From positions 1-64,000 of the forward strand of contig JAACWH010000023.1 of the NCBI GenBank assembly GCA_009991425.1: DNA of 64,000 bases, given 5' to 3'. Shown in pieces: positions 16,013 to 24,787 of the stretch. Source of the DNA: Leptospira sp. Lineage in GTDB: Bacteria; Spirochaetota; Leptospiria; Leptospirales; Leptospiraceae. Position 1 is the stretch's first letter. Every line of letters starts with the position of its first letter. The notes below the pieces were generated by a model that ran no database searches, was not told the origin of the DNA, and was given only the letters and a program-made list of their open reading frames with translations. A program made the translations under genes and the position numbers.

Positions 16013-18166
16013 TTATCCACCTTTTGCCATAAGAAATTTTTCCATAAATTCTGTGATATCACGGATGTTTCGATTGATCATTTTTCTCATTTCTGGTGGG
16101 ATATTCTGTGACTTGACAACACGGTAGTAGTTGAGAGCATTTTTCAACATCTTCCTTCGTGCAAATTCCTGAGCCTTCATAAGCATAGGTTTGTATTTAT
16201 AATAAGAATATTCCATGATAGAGTAGTTTCTAGAAAGTCGAAATCCATGAGGGATCTTTCCAAAATCATATGTCAATGTTAAAAAGGGAGCATCATCCAC
16301 TTCTGGAGGTTTGAGCTCTAAGACCCCGTGTAGAATTTTCTCAGGTTCTTTTTCTTCTGGCTCAATCTCACCTAACTGTTCATCAAGGTCTCCATCAACG
16401 ACTTCAATGTCAGGAATTTCGCCTTCCTCATCAAAACCATCTTCCAAATCTGGAGTTGAAGAATCAATTACTCCCTCTGATTTCTTCTCAGCGGCGAAAT
16501 CTTCTGGATCAGGTAGACCAATATTAGGAAGCCCTAAATCTGCCTCGGAACTTAGATCAGGTCTCTTTTCATCTCTCTCTTCTTCTCTAGGAAGTGGAGC
16601 TGGAAGTTCGTAAGGTTTATCAGAGACCTTGCCTTCGAGTTCAAAATTTTCTGGATCAGGTAAGCCAACATAATCTTCGGGAGATTGAGGAAAGGCAGTT
16701 TCTTGCTTAGCTTCTGGTAAAGGAATGGGCTGTGATGGTGGAGGAATTTCTTGAGTTGGTAAAGCTTGATCAGGCAAGCTAATGGTAACAGGATCAGGAA
16801 GATTAACATCTTCAACTTCCCAGGGCTCCAAAGAAATACGAATAATGCGACCATCTTGAACTTTGTATTCATCGGGATCAGGAAGATTAATATCTGTTAG
16901 TGCATCGGGTATAGATGCTGGCGGATAATACGGTTCTAATGTATCTGAGAGAGAACCTGGTTGAGGAGCTTTTTGTTTAGCTTCTTTTTTTTCTTTGGCT
17001 TTTTGTTTAAGATATTCTTCTCGTAATTTAAATAGATCTTCTTTTCTTCTATCATCGCCCGATCTACGATCTTTTCGATTAAATCCTGTTCGTCGATCTT
17101 TAGTCTGTCGCCTTTCTTTACCTGACCTTCTATCTGTTAAGGGTAAATCCTTAAATTTATCCCAATCTCTAGAAAAAAATGTATCATCAGGAAGATCTAA
17201 ACTTCCTGGGCTCCAATGATCATCTGGTACTGGAGGTGCTTGGTTAGGCTCAAGTCCTGGTACAACTGGAAGAGGTGGTGCTTGAATCTGGCTTTCCACC
17301 TCACTAGATGGTGGTGCCAAATTTTGAACTGCAGGGGACACGAATTGGTAAATAATGGGAGCAGGAAAATATCCTTCTGGTAGTTGCTTGGTAAATTCTG
17401 AGCCTGTTTGGTTGACTGGAGAAGAGCCCTGTTGGGGAAGTGGTGCAGCTGAACTGGAAGGAAATACTGGAGGATTACTAGTTGGTGCTTGGGGAAGAAA
17501 TCCTTTTTGCAGTGATTCAGCCAAGGCTTCTGAAATTTCTCGTATAGCTTCCGCTAAATCACGAATCGGGATGGGTCCCGTAATAGGAATCTGTGATTTT
17601 AAATCATCAAAATCATCTTTCTCCCCATTCCCATCAAATAAATTATCAAGCTTCTTAGAGCTTTCTATAAAGTTATTAAGATCTTTAATATTGGCATTAA
17701 TTTTCTCAGTAATTTCTTCATCAGGAATTCGAGAACTTGCTCTTTGATAAAGCTCAAGAGCACCTTGGATATTTAACTTATCAACGAGAGCCTCTGCATT
17801 GATGATAGGACGACGGTGGTGTGAGTATTTCGAATTCTTGCTGATGATGTCATCAACAAGATAGCTCAGTTTTGGTGGCTGAACTCCAGGAGGAACTTGG
17901 TAATCTTGCTTTTTTCCTTCATTTTCTTTCTTTTCATCTCCGTACTCACCCAAAGGTAAATTTTCGGGACGAGCAGCAGAATTCGATTTTGAACTAGAAC
18001 CTCTGGGTTTCTCCTCATTCCACGAATTATCATCAGTATTGCCCTGTTCTCTAGATTTTTGTTTGGATTCTGAATCTGAATTGGGCTCAGAGGGTTCTTT
18101 GAGCACGGAATAAAGTCCCGCGCCTGCCCCAGAAAGCCCCAAAAGTAAGAGAAGCGCTGTTAACAT
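16013..18166 (-). CDS. Large Pro-rich protein with duplicated end modules
   Basis: This is a 717-residue protein of no family I recognise. The N-terminus (MLTALLLLLGLSGAGAGLYS) is a signal or anchor segment. A module at about residues 112-165 (ALELYQRASSRIPDEEITEK, then INANIKDLNNFIES) recurs at the C-terminus, about 665-712 (ALNYYRVVKSQNIPPEMRKM, then INRNIRDITEFMEK). Between them lie a Pro/Gln-rich linker, a block of DRR/ERR repeats (about 340-372), a Lys/Glu helix and four or five LPDP-type repeats (NLPDPDEYK, NLPDPVTIS, GLPDPENFE, GLPDPEDFA). The low-complexity region suggests an extended cell-envelope or scaffold protein. It lies upstream of ahpC on the same strand, with a Per-box promoter between, so is probably separate. 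Confidence 0.8.
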   Translation of the reverse strand: MLTALLLLLGLSGAGAGLYSVLKEPSEPNSDSESKQKSREQGNTDDNSWNEEKPRGSSSKSNSAARPENLPLGEYGDEKKENEGKKQDYQVPPGVQPPKLSYLVDDIISKNSKYSHHRRPIINAEALVDKLNIQGALELYQRASSRIPDEEITEKINANIKDLNNFIESSKKLDNLFDGNGEKDDFDDLKSQIPITGPIPIRDLAEAIREISEALAESLQKGFLPQAPTSNPPVFPSSSAAPLPQQGSSPVNQTGSEFTKQLPEGYFPAPIIYQFVSPAVQNLAPPSSEVESQIQAPPLPVVPGLEPNQAPPVPDDHWSPGSLDLPDDTFFSRDWDKFKDLPLTDRRSGKERRQTKDRRTGFNRKDRRSGDDRRKEDLFKLREEYLKQKAKEKKEAKQKAPQPGSLSDTLEPYYPPASIPDALTDINLPDPDEYKVQDGRIIRISLEPWEVEDVNLPDPVTISLPDQALPTQEIPPPSQPIPLPEAKQETAFPQSPEDYVGLPDPENFELEGKVSDKPYELPAPLPREEERDEKRPDLSSEADLGLPNIGLPDPEDFAAEKKSEGVIDSSTPDLEDGFDEEGEIPDIEVVDGDLDEQLGEIEPEEKEPEKILHGVLELKPPEVDDAPFLTLTYDFGKIPHGFRLSRNYSIMEYSYYKYKPMLMKAQEFARRKMLKNALNYYRVVKSQNIPPEMRKMINRNIRDITEFMEKFLMAKGG

Positions 18167-18232
18167 ATGCTTATACTATCTATCATCGAAGAATCAGGGG
18201 GTAAATCTTGATTCTATATACATAATTTCTTA

Positions 18233-18261
18233 TTGACATTTGGATTCATACTAAGAATTAT
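18233..18261 (+). promoter_or_regulatory. Promoter of the hotdog protein gene, near-leaderless
   Basis: TTGACA (18233-18238, perfect -35), a 17-base spacer and AATTAT (18256-18261, 4 of 6). The predicted start near 18268 is within two bases of the ATG at 18270, and no Shine-Dalgarno precedes it. The mRNA would therefore be leaderless if this promoter is used. Confidence 0.45.
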
Positions 18262-18269
18262 GAACTTAT

Positions 18270-18674
18270 ATGAAGGCAGTTGCTAAGAAAAATTTGAGTT
18301 TTGGATCTAGCCCTGATAATATGGATGGACTTCAGTTGAAAATCACTTTCGACGAAGATACAAAAACAGCTTACGGCGATTTTACCTGTCCTGATAAATT
18401 CCAAGGTCTCCCTGATACCATCCATCCTGGGGTATTAACAACTATCCTTGATGAAATTATGATGAACATAAATGAAGCAATGAATTTTGAAACACAAACA
18501 GGCGAACTGACTATTCGATTCCTCCAACCTGCTTTTGTGAATGAACCTCTTCATTTACGCGGCTGGTTTGTGAAAAAGAACAAAAAAGTAATTGAAAACC
18601 GTGCTGAAATCGAGAATGAAATTGGTAAAATTGTAGCTCGCGGTAAAGGTAAGTATATAGAAGCGGAAGAATAA
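18270..18674 (+). CDS. Hotdog-fold thioesterase family protein (PaaI-like)
   Basis: A 134-residue single-domain protein. The segment [20 protein letters not shown] is the hotdog central helix with the usual HxGxxxxxxDE pattern, in which Asp/Glu is the catalytic acid of acyl-CoA thioesterases. [20 protein letters not shown] forms the following strands. It probably hydrolyses an acyl-CoA; the substrate cannot be told. It stands alone between the divergent 717-residue gene and tRNA-Leu. An inverted repeat around CCTAGC/GCTAGG (18699-18704 and 18721-18726) follows 25 bases after the stop and may act in termination, though no T run follows. Confidence 0.85.
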   Translation: MKAVAKKNLSFGSSPDNMDGLQLKITFDEDTKTAYGDFTCPDKFQGLPDTIHPGVLTTILDEIMMNINEAMNFETQTGELTIRFLQPAFVNEPLHLRGWFVKKNKKVIENRAEIENEIGKIVARGKGKYIEAEE

Positions 18675-18759
18675 ATATTCTTCACTTATTCCTAATTTCC
18701 TAGCCAATTCTAGTAAATTAGCTAGGAATTATCCAAACATTTAAAATTATGGACTATAT

Positions 18760-18843
18760 GCCGATGTGGTGGAATTGGTAGACGCAGTGGATTCAAAATC
18801 CTCCGGGGGCAACCCCTTGCCGGTTCGATTCCGGCCATCGGTA
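18760..18843 (+). tRNA. tRNA-Leu (anticodon CAA)
   Basis: The 84-base class II tRNA starts GCCGATG and ends CATCGGT plus discriminator A, with a G-U first pair. The anticodon loop TTCAAAA gives CAA, reading UUG. A long variable arm (CGGGGGCAACCCCTTG region) marks it as Leu. The T loop is GGTTCGATTCC. CCA is not encoded (AATTCC follows), so it must be added by the CCA enzyme. The DNA just upstream is AT-rich with TAAAAT at 18742-18747 as a possible -10. Confidence 0.97.
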
Positions 18844-18861
18844 ATTCCCACAAATTAAATT

Positions 18862-19587
18862 CTAAGTCCGCTTAGACAGTGCCTTTGCTTTCTCTGTTGG
18901 AAGATTTAGAACTTCCCTGCTTCCCATACCTTCTAGTATTCCTTTAGCAACATCTTCAGCTGATTCAAAATTTTTCTTTAAGATTTCAATAATCTTAAGA
19001 AAGCCTTCTTTATCTCCTAAAGCATTCTTTGGTAAATCAGTAATAACTCCCGATGGGCAACTAACAGATACTCGAACCTGGGTTCCGACTGTCTCCATAG
19101 CTAAGGCTCTAACAAAACCGACTAATCCAAATTTAGAAGAAGTATAAACAGCCATATTCTTAACTGCTGGCAAAAGACCTGCTATAGCAGCAACAATATG
19201 AAAATGCCCCTCTCCTTTCTCTAAAAAATATTTTAGTACTGATTGAGCAATCACTATGGGTGAAATCAAATCAACTTGGTAGGTGTGTTGTATGTCATGG
19301 AGACTCATCTGGGAAAAATTGCCGAAGTATGCTGAGCCAGCGGCTAATATAACAATATCTATGTTATGGGAAGTTAAGATTTGCTGAATTTTAGTTTGAA
19401 TCTCTTCCAAATTTCCTTCAAAATCCAATTCAAATAGATGGGAAGAATCCCAAAAGTCCTCAGTTGGTTTAGTTCTTCGGTAGGTTCCATAAATAATTGC
19501 TGAACTTTCAAATAATTTCTTTGCGAGAGCTGAGCCAATTCCACCATTAGCTCCGATAATAAGTATATTTTTTTGATTCCATTCCAT
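18862..19587 (-). CDS. Short-chain dehydrogenase/reductase family protein
   Basis: A 241-residue classical SDR. Residues 8-20 are ILIIGANGGIGSA, the nucleotide-binding TGxxxGxG variant. A DIVILAAGSAYFG segment corresponds to the NNAG region, and YTSSK holds the catalytic Tyr and Lys. At the place where SDRs have the catalytic serine (usually ISS.AG) this protein reads VAAIAG, so that Ser is replaced by Ala. It may be impaired as an oxidoreductase or use another residue; a structural or NAD(P)-binding role is possible. Substrate unknown. It is divergent from the FliG-like gene. Confidence 0.85.
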   Translation of the reverse strand: MEWNQKNILIIGANGGIGSALAKKLFESSAIIYGTYRRTKPTEDFWDSSHLFELDFEGNLEEIQTKIQQILTSHNIDIVILAAGSAYFGNFSQMSLHDIQHTYQVDLISPIVIAQSVLKYFLEKGEGHFHIVAAIAGLLPAVKNMAVYTSSKFGLVGFVRALAMETVGTQVRVSVSCPSGVITDLPKNALGDKEGFLKIIEILKKNFESAEDVAKGILEGMGSREVLNLPTEKAKALSKRT

Positions 19588-19683
19588 ATATAAGATTAGA
19601 CAAATGGGTAGATGATGGTTGTTATAAAAATTAATTCCCCTCTAGTAAAAAATTTTATTTCATCTTAAAATAAGAGAACTGAT

Positions 19684-20862
19684 TTGTTATTTCAAGATAG
19701 AATCAATTATCATTTTTTATTTGGAAGTACGGATTCTGTAGTTCGAGTCCAAGCTGAGGTTTCGCCGTTTTATAATATTCCAGATTTTAAAATTCCCTCT
19801 TTCCCTTCTCTACATTCAGAATTTGCATTGATTCCTAGATTTCAATACGAGGTTCATTGGAACCGTAGAACATTTGAATCAAGAGAAATAAAACTTCCTG
19901 TATACATCGCAAATGATGAATCTGATCAAAGACCCCAACCAGATTGGTTGAAGAATTGGAGTATTCAAAAATCAGCTTTAATAAATGGGGTTTTCTTTTT
20001 AGAAAGAACTAACAGAGATCAAATGATAAGCACACAATATCTATCCCTCAGAGATATCGTGAACCCTAATTACTCAGAAGTCGAGGTAATCGAACAAATT
20101 GGAAAATTATATTTTTCTAAAGAAGAAAAACAAACCTTACATAAATTAGTTAAAATTCTCTATGCTGGAAAGCCAAGTGAAGAAAGAGAAATTGTTTCGA
20201 ACTTATTTACCAATGAATTGGAGTTTGCGAAATTTTTAAGGAAAAGTATTTTTACTATTGAAATTCTTCCTTTAATACATGGAATTTTTCTTCAGGACAT
20301 TCTCACAAAAATTGATGAACGCGTTATTAAAACCGCAATACGAAATTTAAGTCCCCCTGTAATGAATATGGTAAAATCTTCATTGTCTAAGAATAAATGG
20401 AAAATGGTTTTAGATTCTCCTTCATTAGAAGAAAATCATCCAGAGAAATTAGCTGAAATAATTGAAACATCTATCTTCCAAAGATTCTCTAGACAGATCT
20501 ATTATAAAGAAGGCTCTTATTCAGCCTACCGCATTCCTAAGAACCCAGAAGACAAAACTATGATAGAATCTCTCGAGGGTGAGGATTCTAAAAAATATCA
20601 ATTTTTTATTTCTAAACAATACCTTTCTTTTTTTTCAAGAACGAAAACAACCCTGCTATTTCTAACGAGAGAATGGATTGATATAATTCGATTTGATGCC
20701 TTTATACAAAGAAATGATATTGAATCTTCTGAATTTTATAGACTACCACCCAATTTAATTCTTAGAATACCAATTTCGGGTAATGTAAAATTTATCATAG
20801 GTAGTGGTATTACTAAATCGAAATCAAGTTTTGAATTTTGTCTTATGGATGGAAGTTATTAA
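19684..20862 (+). CDS. Divergent FliG-like protein with extra C-terminal domain
   Basis: This 392-residue protein starts at a TTG. Residues about 155-265 look like the middle and C-terminal parts of the flagellar motor switch protein FliG. NELEFAKFLRKSIFTIEILP fits the 'PELAEKIRE-MFxFEDL' region, LQDILTKIDERVIKTAIRNL fits the 'IQRVLREVD-ALKGA' helix, and SPPVMNMVKSSLSKNKWKMV fits 'KIFSNMSKRAA'. The N-terminal 120 residues and C-terminal 110 residues are unlike FliG. Conserved charged torque residues are not clear, so it may be a structural paralogue rather than a second motor gene. The match is by eye only. AAGAGAA about nine bases upstream could be its ribosome-binding site. Confidence 0.5.
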   Translation: MLFQDRINYHFLFGSTDSVVRVQAEVSPFYNIPDFKIPSFPSLHSEFALIPRFQYEVHWNRRTFESREIKLPVYIANDESDQRPQPDWLKNWSIQKSALINGVFFLERTNRDQMISTQYLSLRDIVNPNYSEVEVIEQIGKLYFSKEEKQTLHKLVKILYAGKPSEEREIVSNLFTNELEFAKFLRKSIFTIEILPLIHGIFLQDILTKIDERVIKTAIRNLSPPVMNMVKSSLSKNKWKMVLDSPSLEENHPEKLAEIIETSIFQRFSRQIYYKEGSYSAYRIPKNPEDKTMIESLEGEDSKKYQFFISKQYLSFFSRTKTTLLFLTREWIDIIRFDAFIQRNDIESSEFYRLPPNLILRIPISGNVKFIIGSGITKSKSSFEFCLMDGSY

Positions 20863-20899
20863 AAATCGCTCTAGAAAAATTAAATTTTGTAGAGCGATT
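20861..20899 (-). terminator. Terminator of glpK, shared with the convergent gene
   Basis: AATCGCTCTA (20864-20873) and TAGAGCGATT (20890-20899) form a perfect 10-bp stem with a further A4/T4 pairing inside. On the minus strand it is followed by TTTTTAATA, so it terminates glpK. The convergent FliG-like gene ends at 20862, immediately before it. On the plus strand only a poor T tract follows. Confidence 0.7.
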
Positions 20900-20955
20900 A
20901 CCTTTGTGAATTTGGAATTCGCTAAGAAGAATGAGAAGAAAATTTAAGAAAACTT

Positions 20956-22452
20956 CTACTTTGTCTTAACCTTTTGAATTGCCTTATTCCATAAATCAAT
21001 TTCTTTATCTCGAACTTCTTGCTTCATAGAAGGTTTGAATTCAGTTGCCTTATTATCAAGAGATTTCAGATATGCAACGGAAGGATAGAAACCTGTTTCG
21101 AGACCTGCCAAATAAGCAGCTCCTAGAACTGTTGTATCTACATTGGATGGTCTCACAACTTTAGTATTCAATAAATTGGCTTGGTACTGCATTAGATATT
21201 TATTAGAAGTTGCCCCACCATCTACTCTAAGAACTTTCAATGCTTTTCCAGTGTCTTTTTCCATAGCCTTTACTAATTCGTAAGATTGCAAGGCGATGGA
21301 TTTAAGAGCAGCTCTAGTAATTTGAGCAGGAGTAGTATCTCTTGACAATCCAAAAATAGCACCACGAGCATCCATATCCCAATGAGGTGCGCCTAATCCA
21401 GCAAATGCGGGAACAAAAACAATATCATCCTCTGTTTTTAATTTTGAGACTAACTTTTCAGAATCAGATGATTTTTCAAAAAACTCTAAATTATCTCTTA
21501 GATATTGAATTACTGCTCCACCAATGAAAATAGAACCTTCCAAACAATATACAGTCCGTCCTTCGCCACCTAAGGCTAAAGTTGTAACTAATCCACTATT
21601 GGAAAGCTTGAATTCATCACCAGTGTTAAAGAGAAGGAAACATCCTGTTCCATAGGTATTTTTTGCTTCACCGACTTCTGTGCACAATTGACCGAAAAGA
21701 GCTCCTTGTTGGTCACCAACTAAGGAAGCAATCGGAATCCCGTCTGGAATACCTTTTAAACCAAGAGTTGTTCCAAACAATGATCTGGAATTTTGAACCT
21801 CAGGAAGAATTTTCTTTGGGATGGAGAGGATATCAAGAAGTTCATCATCCCATTTCTTTTCTACGATATTGTAGATCAAAGTTCTAGAGGCATTGGTATA
21901 ATCCGTTTTATGAGATTTTCCACCAGTAAGTTTATACAATAACCAGGAATCTATAGTCCCAAATTTAATTTCTCCAGCCTCAGCCTTTTGTCTGACACCT
22001 TTTACATTATCTAAAATCCATTTAATCTTTGTTCCACTAAAATAGGCATCAATAACTAGACCGGTTTTTTTTCTAAAAAAATGTTCTAAATGTTTGGACT
22101 TGAGTTCTTGGCAATAGGAAGATGTTCTTCGGCATTGCCAGACAATTGCATTATACACAGGTTTGCCAGTCTTAGCGTCCCATAAAACAGTTGTTTCCCG
22201 TTGGTTCGTTATTCCAATAGCTACCGCATCTTTTAGAGATAAGCCAGCTTTTGAAACAGCTTGTTTGATTAGTTTTAAAGTTTTTTCCCAAATTTCAGTT
22301 GCATCATGCTCAACCCAACTTGGTTTTGGAAAATGTTGTTTAAATTCCAGATATGCAGAAGAAAGAGGTTTCCCCTTATCATTAAAACAATAAGTTCTGA
22401 TTCCAGTTGTTCCTGCATCTATTCCAATGATGAATGATTTTTTATTTTTCAT
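20956..22452 (-). CDS. glpK: Glycerol kinase
   Basis: GlpK phosphorylates glycerol with ATP to sn-glycerol-3-phosphate. The 498-residue FGGY-family protein begins with the phosphate-binding loop IIGIDAGTTGIRTYCFN. It has ITNQRETTVLWD, SGTKIKWILDN and the C-terminal GGATSNKYLMQYQANLL signature. Length matches the family. No glpF or glpD is adjacent; the upstream neighbour 33 bases away is an MBL hydrolase, possibly co-transcribed. Glycerol-3-phosphate feeds phospholipid synthesis. Confidence 0.96.
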   Translation of the reverse strand: MKNKKSFIIGIDAGTTGIRTYCFNDKGKPLSSAYLEFKQHFPKPSWVEHDATEIWEKTLKLIKQAVSKAGLSLKDAVAIGITNQRETTVLWDAKTGKPVYNAIVWQCRRTSSYCQELKSKHLEHFFRKKTGLVIDAYFSGTKIKWILDNVKGVRQKAEAGEIKFGTIDSWLLYKLTGGKSHKTDYTNASRTLIYNIVEKKWDDELLDILSIPKKILPEVQNSRSLFGTTLGLKGIPDGIPIASLVGDQQGALFGQLCTEVGEAKNTYGTGCFLLFNTGDEFKLSNSGLVTTLALGGEGRTVYCLEGSIFIGGAVIQYLRDNLEFFEKSSDSEKLVSKLKTEDDIVFVPAFAGLGAPHWDMDARGAIFGLSRDTTPAQITRAALKSIALQSYELVKAMEKDTGKALKVLRVDGGATSNKYLMQYQANLLNTKVVRPSNVDTTVLGAAYLAGLETGFYPSVAYLKSLDNKATEFKPSMKQEVRDKEIDLWNKAIQKVKTK

Positions 22453-22484
22453 AGCCTTATATCCTTCATTTACTCAATCAATTT

Positions 22485-23441
22485 TTAAATTTCGATTTCT
22501 AATCCTTCGTAAGCCATAACAATTTCAAGAGATCCTTTTGGATCAAACATTTCTTTATATTTCAAAGCTCGTAAATAAACCATATCTAACTTCTCATCAT
22601 CATAAGATGGATCATGGTGAAACATTACTAGTTTCTTAACACCAGCTCGAAGAGCAATGTCAGTTGCCATAGAAGCAGAACTGTGTCCCCAATCAATCTT
22701 TTGCAAGGACTCTTCAAAAGTATATTGTGTATCAAACACGAGTACGTCTGCTCCTCGGAAGTATCCTAAATATTGATCAATATTATCCATTTCTTCTAAA
22801 TTAAATTCTGCATCTGAAGCAAAAATTAAGGTCTTATTTCCTTCCTGAAATCTATATGAATATGAACCACCAGGATGACGCATTGACTTAGATAAGGCTC
22901 TTATATTCCTTCCTAATTGAAAAACTTCCCCTTCTGGGTGGTAGGTAAAGGTCTTTGTAGCATGATATTGACTCCATTGTACAGGGAAGTGAGTGAATAC
23001 ATGCTGGTATTGAAGACGATCTTCTAGTCCTTCCATAGAAGTATGGAAATGGAATTGATTACCAGGAATAAATAAGGGAACAAAGAAAGGCATCCCCTGA
23101 ATATGATCCCAATGAGTATGGGTCATCACCCAAAATGCCTCACCCTTGCCTTGTGCGAAATCTTTAGCTAAAAGAGAATTTCCTAAATTTCGGATACCTG
23201 TCCCTGAATCCAAGAGAATCAAGGCATCATCTTTATCTCTGATTTCAAGAGTGGTCGTATTTCCCCCGTAAGTCGAATGATTCGAAAAGGACAATCCGTC
23301 CAAGAATTTTCTTATATTTTCAGGGCTTTGAATATCCATCGCTGTAGCAAGAGATAGGATATGCTCAATTTTTTTTCTAATATAATTCGGTTTAACAGGA
23401 GCGCTTATGGAGCCACGAACTCCCCAAAATTTAATTTTCAT
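22485..23441 (-). CDS. Metallo-beta-lactamase-fold hydrolase
   Basis: The fold shows MKIKFWGVRGSISAP at the start (typical of this MBL subfamily) and the zinc motif THTHWDHIQG near residue 115. It also has SDAEFN and a later MFHHDPSYDDE segment. I chose the ATG at 23441 rather than the longest start at 23471, because the family begins with M-K-I-K-F-W-G-V-R-G. The GNTTTLEIR segment fits a cyclic nucleotide phosphodiesterase-like or other phosphodiesterase activity, but the substrate is unknown. It lies just upstream of glpK. Confidence 0.85.
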   Translation of the reverse strand: MKIKFWGVRGSISAPVKPNYIRKKIEHILSLATAMDIQSPENIRKFLDGLSFSNHSTYGGNTTTLEIRDKDDALILLDSGTGIRNLGNSLLAKDFAQGKGEAFWVMTHTHWDHIQGMPFFVPLFIPGNQFHFHTSMEGLEDRLQYQHVFTHFPVQWSQYHATKTFTYHPEGEVFQLGRNIRALSKSMRHPGGSYSYRFQEGNKTLIFASDAEFNLEEMDNIDQYLGYFRGADVLVFDTQYTFEESLQKIDWGHSSASMATDIALRAGVKKLVMFHHDPSYDDEKLDMVYLRALKYKEMFDPKGSLEIVMAYEGLEIEI

Positions 23442-23541
23442 AATAGATTTATCTTTTTCTATGTAACCCACTTAGTTTTTCCACTGAAAATCTTTTTTTT
23501 TCTTGAAATTAAGTAAAATTCTTTCAAAGTGGGGTTGAAGC

Positions 23542-23850
23542 ATGTTTTCAACAGAAATAAAAAACGAAAATGGGATCTGTACGATCCTAATCAATGGAAG
23601 TGTAAGCTTAAAGAATGCAGTTCAGATGAAAGATACTATTATCGAACAAGCTGACCTTGGTAATTTGAATATTATCCTAGAATTTAGTGATTCCGTATAC
23701 TTAGATAGTTCTGGAATAGGTGCAATTTTTAATGCTCAGAAATACCTAACTGAGAAAAGTGGAAATCTTAAATTAAAAAATGTTTCTAAAGATGTAATGA
23801 CTATACTACGAATAGCAAATTTAGATAAACATCTTGATATTATCAAATAA
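23542..23850 (+). CDS. STAS-domain anti-sigma factor antagonist
   Basis: A 102-residue stand-alone STAS protein. VYLDSSGIGAIFNAQKYL contains the DSSG motif whose serine is phosphorylated by a partner kinase in the SpoIIAA/RsbV family. Such proteins release sigma factors or other partners when dephosphorylated by a PP2C phosphatase. No anti-sigma kinase is adjacent; the SpoIIE-type phosphatase at 51.5 kb is a conceivable but unproven partner. The AT-rich gap that follows (23851-24028) has a TTAAGC/GCTTAA inverted repeat at 23888-23902 before T-rich DNA, a weak terminator candidate. Confidence 0.9.
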   Translation: MFSTEIKNENGICTILINGSVSLKNAVQMKDTIIEQADLGNLNIILEFSDSVYLDSSGIGAIFNAQKYLTEKSGNLKLKNVSKDVMTILRIANLDKHLDIIK

Positions 23851-24028
23851 TCAGTCGATTATCTCTGAATAATTTATTAAATAATACTTAAGCTAGGCTT
23901 AAAGATCTATTTAATTTCTATTTTTAAACCTTATTCTCATATAGGCAAATTCTCTAAATAAACAGAATTTTTAATTATTGAATGTAATGATACATTTCAA
24001 AAATTAAATTTATCTACTTATCTATATT

Positions 24029-24784
24029 CTAAACTTTCAATTCTTGGATTGTATGGATGATAAAAGAAACTATGCCACTAAAAACATAAAGAAAAATTAC
24101 AACATATAGAACCCATGGCCAACGGTCAGTCCCTATAGATGCAAGTAGTACTAAAAGACCAGTAATAACAATGCCCAGTTTACCCCAGGTAAAGTTCCCG
24201 CGAATTGCTACTTGCGGCTTAGAATAGCGAATAGTTGATACCATAAGTAGGGCAACTAATACAAAAAATGGTATAGAAATTGAAATGGGTACTGGTAGAA
24301 CGGAAAATGCTAAAGGAAAAATCCCAACAATAACACCTGCTACTGGAGAAGGTAGACCCGTAAAAGATTTTGGATCGCTATCCACATTAAATCTTGCAAG
24401 TCGATAAGCTGCACAAATTGGAAACAATGCGGCGATCAACATTCCTATTGGAAAAAGATCTTCAAAAGAAAATAAATCTATTTTAAACTGATGGAATACC
24501 ATTTGATACATAAGAACACCTGGAGCAATTCCGAATGTTGTTAGATCAGCAAGACTGTCTAAATCAGCACCTAATTCTGTAGTTGCATCCAATGCACGTG
24601 CAGCCATTCCATCAAAGCCATCAAATAAGGCTGCAAGGATTATTAAAAATCCAGATAGACTAAATAATCCGATGGGATTGGGGTGATTTACATTGTATTC
24701 AGATGCTACAAGAATTGAAACGAAACCCAAAGTCAAATTGCCCAAGGTTAATGTGTTTGGTATCCATGCTAATTTTTTTTTCAT
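24029..24784 (-). CDS. pssA: CDP-diacylglycerol-serine O-phosphatidyltransferase
   Basis: PssA makes phosphatidylserine, precursor of phosphatidylethanolamine, from CDP-diacylglycerol and serine in the inner membrane. The 251-residue protein has multiple membrane helices and the CDP-alcohol phosphotransferase signature DGMAAR, eight residues, G, three, D, three, D (DGMAARALDATTELGADLDS) near residues 60-80. The NLTLGFVSILVAS N-terminus fits the family. It is the last gene of the lexA-lipoprotein-ctpA-tsaD-pssA series and lies 3 bases after tsaD. Confidence 0.93.
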   Translation of the reverse strand: MKKKLAWIPNTLTLGNLTLGFVSILVASEYNVNHPNPIGLFSLSGFLIILAALFDGFDGMAARALDATTELGADLDSLADLTTFGIAPGVLMYQMVFHQFKIDLFSFEDLFPIGMLIAALFPICAAYRLARFNVDSDPKSFTGLPSPVAGVIVGIFPLAFSVLPVPISISIPFFVLVALLMVSTIRYSKPQVAIRGNFTWGKLGIVITGLLVLLASIGTDRWPWVLYVVIFLYVFSGIVSFIIHTIQELKV

Positions 24785-24787
24785 ATT

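Noticed and set aside
17355..17747. Plus-strand ORF of 130 residues within the 717-residue gene
   Set aside because: Gly/Ser-rich shadow of Pro-rich codons on the opposite strand; no start signal.
22485..23471. Arylsulfatase or beta-lactamase activity for the MBL protein
   Set aside because: Only the zinc-binding fold is visible; nothing in the sequence fixes the substrate.
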